From assembly GCF_002218065.1 (NCBI RefSeq), contig NZ_BDUB01000001.1, positions 5,425,039-5,482,519 of the forward strand: a DNA stretch of 57,481 nt, in the 5' to 3' direction. Source of the DNA: Nodularia sp. NIES-3585 (lineage in GTDB: Bacteria > Cyanobacteriota > Cyanobacteriia > Cyanobacteriales > Nostocaceae). Shown here piece by piece: positions 1-7,401 of the stretch; within the stretch, counting starts at the first letter, position 1, and each line of letters starts with the position of its first letter. The translations under genes and the position numbers were made by a program. Below the pieces are notes generated by a model. The model ran no database searches, was not told the DNA's origin, and saw nothing but the letters and a program-made list of their open reading frames with translations.

Positions 1-66
1 CTCCCCACTCCCCACTCCCCACTCCCCACTCCCCACTCCCCACTCCCCACTCCCCACTCCCCACTC
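1..66. repeat. Tandem heptanucleotide array (CTCCCCA)n
   Basis: About nine near-perfect copies of the 7-bp unit CTCCCCA run from the window edge to just upstream of the ilvC promoter region. The reverse complement of the same unit recurs at 32964-33047, inside a gene, and at about 44034-44085. This is the STRR type of short tandem repeat known from heterocystous cyanobacteria. The array probably extends beyond the window. Confidence 0.95.
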
Positions 67-81
67 TTCACCCTTTTAAGG

Positions 82-87
82 TACAAT
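82..87 (+). promoter_or_regulatory. Possible -10 element of ilvC
   Basis: TACAAT lies 45 bp upstream of the chosen ilvC start, in the short spacer left between the heptamer array and the gene. No convincing -35 is visible because that position falls in the C-rich repeat. The call is based on resemblance to a sigma-70 -10 box only. Confidence 0.3.
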
Positions 88-119
88 CGAAAGCTGCTAA
101 TTAATGACAATGCTGCTGA

Positions 120-1127
<1,008 letters not shown>

Positions 1128-1136
1128 TCAAAGTTT

Positions 1137-1182
1137 GTAGTGAGGGCTGAAGCCCTCAAATCAACACTCAAGTCCTCACTAC
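1137..1182. repeat. Dispersed inverted repeat (GTAGTGAGG...CCTCACTAC)
   Basis: The ends GTAGTGAGG and CCTCACTAC are complementary, and a second small palindrome (GAGGGCTGAAGCCCTC) lies inside. Related copies occur at 14209-14254, 23679-23700 and 33738-33770. It follows ilvC by 10 bp and could fold in the transcript, but no T-run follows, so it is not called a terminator. Confidence 0.8.
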
Positions 1183-1359
1183 GAATTATTCAGAAAAGAG
1201 TTTATCCTTGAACCTCCAAAAAACCATAGAGGAATCGGTCGGTGCTTGAGTCATAATTGCGTGCGTGTTTGTCCTACAATTTTCATCAATATTGGTGTAT
1301 AAAAGACTTAACTCTTAATTTGAGTATTCCCTTCAAAGTCAGCTTACCAAGCACAAAAT

Positions 1360-1611
1360 ATGCCAAAGATGCACCGTCACCCTACAAAGCAGCTAGGGAG
1401 TCAATTAACTTTATTAGTCTTAGCTTGCTTATTGGGGATGCAAAATACCGCACAAGCACAGTCTCAGCCAACAACAAAACTTCTGCCATTTTTCGACAAT
1501 ATAAATAACCCCGTTCCTATAGGTTTTCCCAGAGGGCAGAAGTTAGACATTACGCCACCCCCACCACTGCTAAACTCCTTTGACAAAGCTGTTCTCAACA
1601 TCTGTGGTTCC
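1360..1611 (+). pseudogene. 5' remnant of a secreted-protein gene cut by an IS
   Basis: The reading frame starts with a Sec-type signal peptide: basic residues, then QLTLLVLACLLG, then AQA before SQP. About 50 residues of mature sequence (LLPFFDNINNPVPIG, PRGQKLDITPPPP) follow before the frame enters the end of the IS200/IS605-type element near 1611. Codons beyond that come from the IS end. No function is recognised. No clear 3' half was found on the far side of the element near 4770, so the rest was lost or is unrecognisable. The start codon is uncertain because no ribosome binding site is obvious. Confidence 0.55.
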
Positions 1612-1680
1612 TTGACATCTCCTTGGGCTAGAAGCCGAAGGATTCTAAACTGATGTTGCTACGGGGTCTAAAAGACCCAC
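1612..1680 (-). ncRNA. Candidate omega/reRNA scaffold at the tnpB 3' end
   Basis: Read on the minus strand, the last tnpB codons contain a perfect GGGTCT/AGACCC hairpin (1664-1678). The right-end hairpin (1621-1641) follows. Guide RNAs of TnpB nucleases are known to be made from the 3' end of tnpB and the right end of the element, with the guide taken from the flanking DNA. Placement here is inference from that rule; no transcript evidence is available. Confidence 0.4.
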
Positions 1681-3033
1681 TCCGCAACGTTTGCGATATG
1701 ATTTGGATAATCGCGTAAACAAATCAATTCGCTGTGGCACTGTCAAAGATGCCCTACCCACCTCGGCTAGATTTAACCCTAGCTGTGTGGCTACTTTTCT
1801 CATGATGTTGGCGCTTCCGTTGCAATCTGCATTGACAATAAAGCCATCACGACTTTTATATAATCCTCGTTCTATCCTATTTCCTGAAGCTTTCCACCCT
1901 TGGGGCTTTTCGCCATGCTTGGGTAGGGAGTCGCAATCAAGAAAAGATGCCTTGCTTGTATATGCCTCCTCGGTAATTGTTAAAGTAATTCCGTATTCTG
2001 GACAGAGTTGTTTTAACCTCTCAATCAATCGACTAGTTGGGATAACTACAAAATTCTGGTTATTTCTTTTTCCCAGATTGGAATTTTGTTTTTGTCCAGC
2101 ATTCCAACCAATAACAATGTTACCTATTTTGTCGTTAAGACATTGATTGATAATGAATCGGGATGCTTTGTTAATTGCATCTCGCATCTGATTATTCCGT
2201 TGGCGCTGCACTCTATCAAGGTGGGAATCCCAATAAAAATCTGATTTCCCTTGTTTATATTTAGCAACTAAACGCGAGTATCCTTGATTCAAGGATCTAA
2301 GTTTGCGACCATCGATAATTAAACTTTTACCACGAGTTGAAACACCTGTTAACCAATTAGATCCTCCGTGGTCAAAACTCCATGCTTGTGTGTAATCTAA
2401 TTGGGGATTGTTTTGTATTGGTTCTTTGCCATCATCGATTACCCAATCAATCCATAATTGCCCAAAGTTAGGACGTACCGTTACTTCCTTCACCCAGGTT
2501 GAATCGATAAACTCTGGGAGATATAATCTAATCTCGGTCAGCAATTCCGGTTTAGTTTCCTTGCTAATTGAAGGTTTAAAATATCCCTCTTTGAAGCTTA
2601 AAGCCTGATGCGGGAACGTAACAGATGCCAGACCTCCCTTATGCCGATATTTTGGCAGAGATGGTTTATCAACCTCGCCGTTGTAGTAAGCCTTCACCAA
2701 TCTGTTGTAAGCTGTAATCGACTCACCAACCGACTTTAACGTTTGTTGCGCTGATTGTGCAGCCATTGCTTTGTAATGCACATTCTGTTTGAGAATTAAA
2801 TCTAATTCTGGATAAGTTGTAGTGCATCTATAAGTTTTCCAACCACTACGCAAATCATCTCCACGCCAATAGGTAGTAAACGCATTACTATTTTCCTGTA
2901 ACTTAGCGTAATGAATTTTCTTGGTTTCGTACAAAGCGCAATTAATCAAGCTGTTAGCATTTTCACACTGATTTAGCCAAAAAGCTGTTTCCTCATCATT
3001 GAATTTAGCTCTAATTGAACAGGTTTTATACAC
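1645..3033 (-). CDS. tnpB: TnpB, RNA-guided nuclease family, variant active site
   Basis: IS200/IS605 OrfB/TnpB-family protein of 462 aa, near full length. TnpB proteins are RNA-guided DNA endonucleases with a RuvC fold, related to Cas12. RuvC-I is visible as SFDHGGSN and RuvC-III as NADCNGSANI. The usual RuvC-II motif with its Glu is replaced by NIVIGWNAGQKQ. The likely alternative Glu lies further on, in ITEEAYTSKASF. The CxxC zinc-ribbon cysteines of canonical TnpB are absent. This matches a TnpB subfamily carrying IGxN...TEExYTSKAS, so it is probably a natural variant rather than a dead copy. It is divergent from tnpA, with an IS630 element between them. Confidence 0.88.
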   Translation of the reverse strand: MYKTCSIRAKFNDEETAFWLNQCENANSLINCALYETKKIHYAKLQENSNAFTTYWRGDDLRSGWKTYRCTTTYPELDLILKQNVHYKAMAAQSAQQTLKSVGESITAYNRLVKAYYNGEVDKPSLPKYRHKGGLASVTFPHQALSFKEGYFKPSISKETKPELLTEIRLYLPEFIDSTWVKEVTVRPNFGQLWIDWVIDDGKEPIQNNPQLDYTQAWSFDHGGSNWLTGVSTRGKSLIIDGRKLRSLNQGYSRLVAKYKQGKSDFYWDSHLDRVQRQRNNQMRDAINKASRFIINQCLNDKIGNIVIGWNAGQKQNSNLGKRNNQNFVVIPTSRLIERLKQLCPEYGITLTITEEAYTSKASFLDCDSLPKHGEKPQGWKASGNRIERGLYKSRDGFIVNADCNGSANIMRKVATQLGLNLAEVGRASLTVPQRIDLFTRLSKSYRKRCGVGLLDPVATSV

Positions 3034-3058
3034 TGGTTTTTGCCGACTGTATGTTCTA

Positions 3059-4246
3059 AGCTGTCGTGCAGCTAGATTGTATAATATGACATTAAGTAAC
3101 TAAGCGATCGCCTGTAAAGTATGCCAGCAAAAAACTATCTATCTCAAGAACAAAGAGAGAGGCTATTAAAACAGTTAAAAGAGCAAGATAATCCTTATGT
3201 AAGAGAGAAAATACTGATATTATTGTTGATGAATGATGGGAAAACTTACCAAGAGATTAGTAAGTTTTTAGACATTGCATATACAACAGTAGCATATTGG
3301 GCAGTGCATGGTGATCCGGATAACATAGAAAGTTTTTTAGACGGAAGAAGAGAAGGTAACTTCCGGAAAGCGACTAAAGAATACGAAAATTTGTTATTGG
3401 AAGTAATTGAGAAAACCCCTGATGAATGTGGATATGAATTCGGGAGATGGACATCAGCAAGACTAGCGACATATTTAGAATTAGAGACAGGAATAAAGTT
3501 AAGTAGCTCGCAAGTGAGGAGGATTTTAGAGAGAAAAAAGTACGTTTACCTTTGGGCAAAGTATAGCCTGGAGGACAAACAAGATCCAGAGAAGCGTAAA
3601 TTATTTAAAGAAAAATTAGCCGAATATTTAAAAATAACAGAATCAACTCCAGAGCGTTTACAGGTATGGTTTTGGGACGAGAGTGGATTTAGTTTAAGAG
3701 TGATAAGAAGAAAAACATGGGGAAGAAAAGGTAACAGAAAAAAGGTGACAGGACAAAGAAGAAGAGGAAGAGTGAATATTATGGGAGGGCTGCGTTATCA
3801 TGACAAGAAAAGAATAAATTTTGTTATTAAACGGGGAAATGCAGATGTCTTTTATGAACAGTTGAAATCTCTCAATCATTTTTTGAAAGAAGAATGGATA
3901 GCAGCAGGAAATAAGTCAGAAGATTTTAATAATGGTTCGGCTAAAATAGTGATTATTCTTGATAACGCTAGTTACCATAAAAGAAAAGATATTTTATATC
4001 TTATTCAAGTAGAAATGCCAAATATTATTTTGGAGTTCTTACCCCCGTATAGTCCAGATTTTAATTTAATTGAACTGGTATGGCATTCGGCAAAAGAATA
4101 TATAGCTCATAGGTTATTTGAGTCGGTAGAACAGTTAGAAGAGTTATTAAATAAATTACTGAACGAAGGAGGTCTTATTATTAAATGGGAGCGCAAAGTT
4201 AAAAATAAAGGTAACGCTGTTTATTCGATTTAGCTGCACAACAGCT
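3059..4246 (+). mobile_element. IS630-family insertion sequence with TIRs and TA duplication
   Basis: The terminal inverted repeats are AGCTGTCGTGCAGCTAGAT on the left (3059-3077) and ATTTAGCTGCACAACAGCT on the right (4228-4246); 17 of 19 positions pair. TA dinucleotides flank both ends (3057-3058 and 4247-4248), as expected for IS630/Tc1-mariner elements. The element is 1188 bp with one uninterrupted transposase gene whose stop codon lies inside the right TIR. Removing the element and one TA rejoins the tnpA upstream region. Confidence 0.9.
3121..4233 (+). CDS. IS630 family transposase
   Basis: 370-aa DDE transposase of the IS630/Tc1-mariner superfamily. The N-terminal helix-turn-helix (KTYQEISKFLDIAYTTVAYW) binds the ends. 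A second winged-helix region (ELETGIKLSSSQVRRILERK) follows. The catalytic core shows WDESGFS for the first Asp, ILDNASYH for the second, and PPYSPDFNLIELVW for the third acidic residue. The frame is intact and the flanking TIRs and TA duplication look undamaged, so the copy may be active. The C-terminus runs into the right inverted repeat. Confidence 0.93.
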   Translation: MPAKNYLSQEQRERLLKQLKEQDNPYVREKILILLLMNDGKTYQEISKFLDIAYTTVAYWAVHGDPDNIESFLDGRREGNFRKATKEYENLLLEVIEKTPDECGYEFGRWTSARLATYLELETGIKLSSSQVRRILERKKYVYLWAKYSLEDKQDPEKRKLFKEKLAEYLKITESTPERLQVWFWDESGFSLRVIRRKTWGRKGNRKKVTGQRRRGRVNIMGGLRYHDKKRINFVIKRGNADVFYEQLKSLNHFLKEEWIAAGNKSEDFNNGSAKIVIILDNASYHKRKDILYLIQVEMPNIILEFLPPYSPDFNLIELVWHSAKEYIAHRLFESVEQLEELLNKLLNEGGLIIKWERKVKNKGNAVYSI

Positions 4247-4289
4247 TACTATAATTGTTGTCAGAACCTAAGTCAACAACATTTTATTA

Positions 4290-4703
4290 GTGGCTAAACT
4301 ATCATCGTCAGACTACGAATACAGGCGAACAAGTGGCTCAGTTTCATCTTTAAACTACCACTTTGTATTTGTCCCTAAACGGCGAAAAGCCGTGCTAATA
4401 AAAGAAGTAGCACAGCGTTTACAAGAAATTATATTAGAGTTAGTAGTTGAGCATGGATGGAGACTTATCGCCTTAGAAATAATGCCAGATCATGTTCACT
4501 GTTTTTTAAATGTCCCAACGCATGAATCACCTGCTGATGTAGCTAGATGGATTAAAGGCAGGGCATCTCATCATCTCAGACGCGAATTCCCACATCTGAA
4601 AAAACTTCCTTCTCTCTGGAGTCCTAGTTACTTTGTCGCTTCTACTGGTGCAGCAAGTACAGAAGTGGTGAGAAAATATATTGAGAACCAAAAAAGTAAT
4701 TAA
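4290..4703 (+). CDS. tnpA: IS200-type Y1 transposase TnpA
   Basis: 137-aa Y1 HUH single-strand transposase. The HUH metal motif is visible as DHVHCFLNVP and the catalytic Tyr lies in VRKYIENQ near the C-terminus. Length and order match intact family members. Start is a GTG at 4290 (product MAKLSSSDYEY). Its natural promoter region was shared with the divergent tnpB and is now split by the IS630 element, whose right end is about 40 bp upstream of the start. Expression may therefore depend on the rejoined -10-like sequence CTATAATTG just outside the IS630. Confidence 0.92.
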   Translation: MAKLSSSDYEYRRTSGSVSSLNYHFVFVPKRRKAVLIKEVAQRLQEIILELVVEHGWRLIALEIMPDHVHCFLNVPTHESPADVARWIKGRASHHLRREFPHLKKLPSLWSPSYFVASTGAASTEVVRKYIENQKSN

Positions 4704-4711
4704 AACTAAAA

Positions 4712-4759
4712 TGCCTGATAAATCAGGCAGATAGCTTTCATCCCCCGGCTAAAAGCCGG
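4712..4759. repeat. Hairpins at the left end of the IS605-type element
   Basis: Two hairpins follow tnpA: TGCCTGATAAATCAGGCA (4712-4729) and CCGGCTAAAAGCCGG (4745-4759). Subterminal hairpins of this kind are the recognition structures for TnpA in this IS family. Which one marks the true end was not resolved. The rest of the 4704-4835 spacer holds nothing else recognised. Confidence 0.55.
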
Positions 4760-4835
4760 AGGTTCTCAGCATAGGTACGATAGCATTCCGGGATAATCAC
4801 CCATTGTCATTAATTGAGATATTTTACAAGTCAGA

Positions 4836-7265
4836 TCATACCAAGCTGAGTCCTTTTACCTGAACAATCATGTCATCAAAATCGTTGTCGCCACCCCCGG
4901 ATAGATCCTCAAAGCCGAAGATGTTGTTACCGAGCAATTGTACATGGTTGCTGCGGTCAAAGTTAGTGCCGATACTGGTCACATAGAGGTTACTAAAGTC
5001 TGATTTGATTGAATTCATATTGCCATTTGCTACCAAGAAGGGCAGCAGGACATGGGCAGATAGGTCAATACTGGTAAGCATTTCAAATTCACCATTGTTG
5101 GCAAACTGTCCAGTTTGGTTATTGGCAACGCTACCAGTCAGCACCGAGTTGTCACGCACCGCACTTAAGTATTCCTGACGATTACCAAGGTCACCTACAC
5201 TGAGACCCGTCAGTGGATCAACAACTGCCCCTGTAGTTCTTTCCGCTAAATAAAAGCCCACCAGATTATCAAAATCTGCTTCCCGGTACAGGGTAGCTTC
5301 GACTTGAATGGTGATTGTGTTGTCACTAGAAGCAGGACTAGGAGTGAGGTCTCTCAAGCTAAGGGCTTTCCAGCGTTCACCGTTCACTTCAAGTTGTTGA
5401 GTATAAATTTCAACATCAGTTGCACCAATAATTTCTGCATCAATGTTGAACATACCACCTGATAGCCCGAAGCTAGTGGGAGTCACTTCTCCAATAGTTA
5501 ACTCGGTAATGGCATTAGTCCCAATCTCCCGCATTTGAAACCGCACCGTTCTGCCGTCACTGTCCTTAGTACCCAGGGATGACTGGAGATTGGCAAGGAT
5601 CGAGTCAATACCGATAGGGAGCATGGAAGCATCGCCTAAAGTGGTGAGAAGCGTTTGAGTTGTACCATCTCGGAAAATAGCCTCCAACACCTGAGATGAG
5701 GAAGTTGAGCCTTCTACAGAAAATTTAAAGGTAGTACCAAAGATTGCCGTTAATGGATCGCTTTGACCATTTGTGACAGTCACCGTTAGGGGACTATTCT
5801 GATTAACTCTAATCACCACCGGCACAGCAAAGTCACTAATCAACCCAAGAGTTGGATTTAAATCTCCCTGGGCATTGTCTTTTAAGAACAGCGTCGCGCC
5901 ATCAAAATTACCATTATCATCCCGGTCTCGCAACACTGCACCTAAGCCAGCGTTGGGATTGAAATCAGAAATGAAGAACTGACCGTCAATCAGCTTCAAA
6001 AAGGCGTTGTAGTCGGGAGCATCTGACGGTCTTTCACTAAAGGTCACTTCTGCCCGCTGAATTTTACCGGAAAAGATGTCTGGGTCAGAACCAGAGGTAG
6101 GAGCAATGGTGAATGATAACAGTGGTGTATATAACTCAGCCTCTGGAATGTCCTGTGCCAATCTCTCCAGAAGATTGGTATCACGGAGAATATCAATGAA
6201 ATTAATATCAGTGATTTCAAAATTACCAGGAAGCAGGTTAATGAAGTTAGGGTCAACTGGGTCGGGGTCAACTGGGTCAGGGTCAACTGGGTCAGGGTCA
6301 ACTGGGTCGGGGTCAACTGGGTCAATTATGTGAATATTTATAGGCTCTAGAGGACCGTCCTGCTGTTGAGAAAAGATATTACGACCTGCTACCAATGCCG
6401 TCGGCTGGATACCTAAAAGCTGGGCTAAGGGTACCTCTTTGTCAGGCAACAGGCCAATCACAAAGGTGTCTGCATCCTCTAGAATCAGCTTTACCCCGGT
6501 GAGTTCGGGTAGACCAGCAACCACAAGGCGATCGCTTGGCAGCGCTTCGCGATCGCTTCCTGGTTGAAAGTCTGTAATTACAGCATATTCAGTGGGAATC
6601 GAGGCATTGGCGAGGTAAAAAGTATTCGCTCCCCCACCCCCTCTAAGAATGCCGCCGTTAGCAGCAAAAAGCTGATCATCGCCTTCACCGCCAAACAGTT
6701 CATCGGTAGCTGTCCCTGCAATCAAGCGGTTATTGCCAGAACCGCCAAACAGTTGATTATTCCCAGTACCGCTAGAGGCATCTAGAACATCGTCCCCCTC
6801 GTCCCCGTACAAACGATTGAATCCACCGCCATCTGAGACTATCAGCCGATCATTACCGTCTCCACCATAGAGTTCATTATGGCTACCTTCAACTACAACG
6901 AGAGTATTGTTACCAGTGCCACCATATAATTTATTCCCGCCAATACTACCTGCGGCAAATAACCGATCATCCCCATCATCACCGTAGAGGGTGTGGTTGT
7001 TACCACCGATCAGCGTGTCGTTGCCTAGACCCCCAAATAAAATTATCTGCCCTTGGGAAGCAGTAGCGTCCAGAATGTCATCACCCGCCGAGCCAAACAC
7101 CTGAACATTTCCTGTAACGGGAGCATATAGTTCATCATCACCATCAGTACCAAAGATACTGGTAAACCCTGACTCATTGACTATAGTATTCGCGTCAATA
7201 ATGTTAGCAGCTTGAGCCTCTGCTGTCTGGACAATGTTTTCCGTTTCTGTCGTTATTATACTCAT
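4836..7265 (-). CDS. RTX-repeat protein with C-terminal DUF4114
   Basis: 809-aa acidic, probably secreted protein. Residues about 36-235 hold many calcium-binding RTX nonapeptides (GGLGNDTL, GGDGNDRL, GDEGDDVL, GGEGDDQL). Residues about 312-340 are a linker of VDPDP repeats, encoded by a 15-bp tandem repeat at about 6243-6329. The central region is unassigned. The last ~110 residues resemble DUF4114, ending GFEDLSGGGDNDFDDMIVQV. No Sec signal is visible; RTX proteins usually use type I export. Having the RTX block at the N-terminus is uncommon. A seven-residue insertion (REALPSD) is encoded by a HIP1-type repeat at 6528-6558. It lies 136 bp downstream of the next RTX gene on the same strand. 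Confidence 0.85.
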   Translation of the reverse strand: MSIITTETENIVQTAEAQAANIIDANTIVNESGFTSIFGTDGDDELYAPVTGNVQVFGSAGDDILDATASQGQIILFGGLGNDTLIGGNNHTLYGDDGDDRLFAAGSIGGNKLYGGTGNNTLVVVEGSHNELYGGDGNDRLIVSDGGGFNRLYGDEGDDVLDASSGTGNNQLFGGSGNNRLIAGTATDELFGGEGDDQLFAANGGILRGGGGANTFYLANASIPTEYAVITDFQPGSDREALPSDRLVVAGLPELTGVKLILEDADTFVIGLLPDKEVPLAQLLGIQPTALVAGRNIFSQQQDGPLEPINIHIIDPVDPDPVDPDPVDPDPVDPDPVDPNFINLLPGNFEITDINFIDILRDTNLLERLAQDIPEAELYTPLLSFTIAPTSGSDPDIFSGKIQRAEVTFSERPSDAPDYNAFLKLIDGQFFISDFNPNAGLGAVLRDRDDNGNFDGATLFLKDNAQGDLNPTLGLISDFAVPVVIRVNQNSPLTVTVTNGQSDPLTAIFGTTFKFSVEGSTSSSQVLEAIFRDGTTQTLLTTLGDASMLPIGIDSILANLQSSLGTKDSDGRTVRFQMREIGTNAITELTIGEVTPTSFGLSGGMFNIDAEIIGATDVEIYTQQLEVNGERWKALSLRDLTPSPASSDNTITIQVEATLYREADFDNLVGFYLAERTTGAVVDPLTGLSVGDLGNRQEYLSAVRDNSVLTGSVANNQTGQFANNGEFEMLTSIDLSAHVLLPFLVANGNMNSIKSDFSNLYVTSIGTNFDRSNHVQLLGNNIFGFEDLSGGGDNDFDDMIVQVKGLSLV
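6243..6329. repeat. In-frame 15-bp tandem repeat (VDPDP linker)
   Basis: About five copies of a 15-bp unit (GGGTCAACTGGGTCA type on plus) encode the VDPDP linker of the minus-strand RTX protein. Unit copies differ only at A/G positions. Because the unit is a multiple of three, changes in copy number keep the frame. Confidence 0.9.
6528..6558. repeat. Duplicated HIP1 octamer inside the RTX gene
   Basis: GCGATCGCTT occurs at 6528-6537 and again at 6549-6558, exactly 21 bp apart, with GGCAGCGCTTC between. The protein reads FQPGSD-REALPSD-RLVV, where removal of the seven residues restores a smooth FQPGSDRLVV. This looks like an in-frame insertion of a repeat module. Confidence 0.7.
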
Positions 7266-7401
7266 TTCAGTAGTTTGTGCTTTTTATTTGCGTTAAAAAT
7301 TACAGTTCAGTTGCAGAGGTTCTGGATGAGGTCAAATATTTGCCAACTTCCTGTTGCTTAGAGGGGCAGCAAAACAGCTGCCCTTCCTTCCTTAAAACCT
7401 G

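Larger units (their letters stand above)
1611..4775. mobile_element. IS200/IS605-type element interrupted by an IS630 element
   Basis: Divergent tnpB (minus) and tnpA (plus) lie between two end-like structures. Hairpin 1621-1641 (CCTTGGGCTAGAAGCCGAAGG) with a flanking TTGAC at 1612-1616 resembles the right end downstream of tnpB. Hairpins at 4712-4729 (TGCCTGATAAATCAGGCA) and 4745-4759 (CCGGCTAAAAGCCGG) lie downstream of tnpA. This is the organisation of IS605-type elements, which transpose as single strands using subterminal hairpins and leave no target duplication. Exact ends are not determined. The tnpA/tnpB intergenic region is split by a complete IS630-type element at 3059-4246. Confidence 0.75.

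Noticed and set aside
1664-1678. GGGTCT-AAA-AGACCC hairpin as a rho-independent terminator of tnpB
   Set aside because: It lies inside the last codons and has no following T-run on the minus strand; better explained as part of the guide-RNA scaffold.
4766-4860. Frame downstream of the left-end hairpins as the missing 3' half of the interrupted secreted-protein gene
   Set aside because: Only about 30 codons, no similarity visible to the 5' stub, and it runs into the RTX gene antisense.
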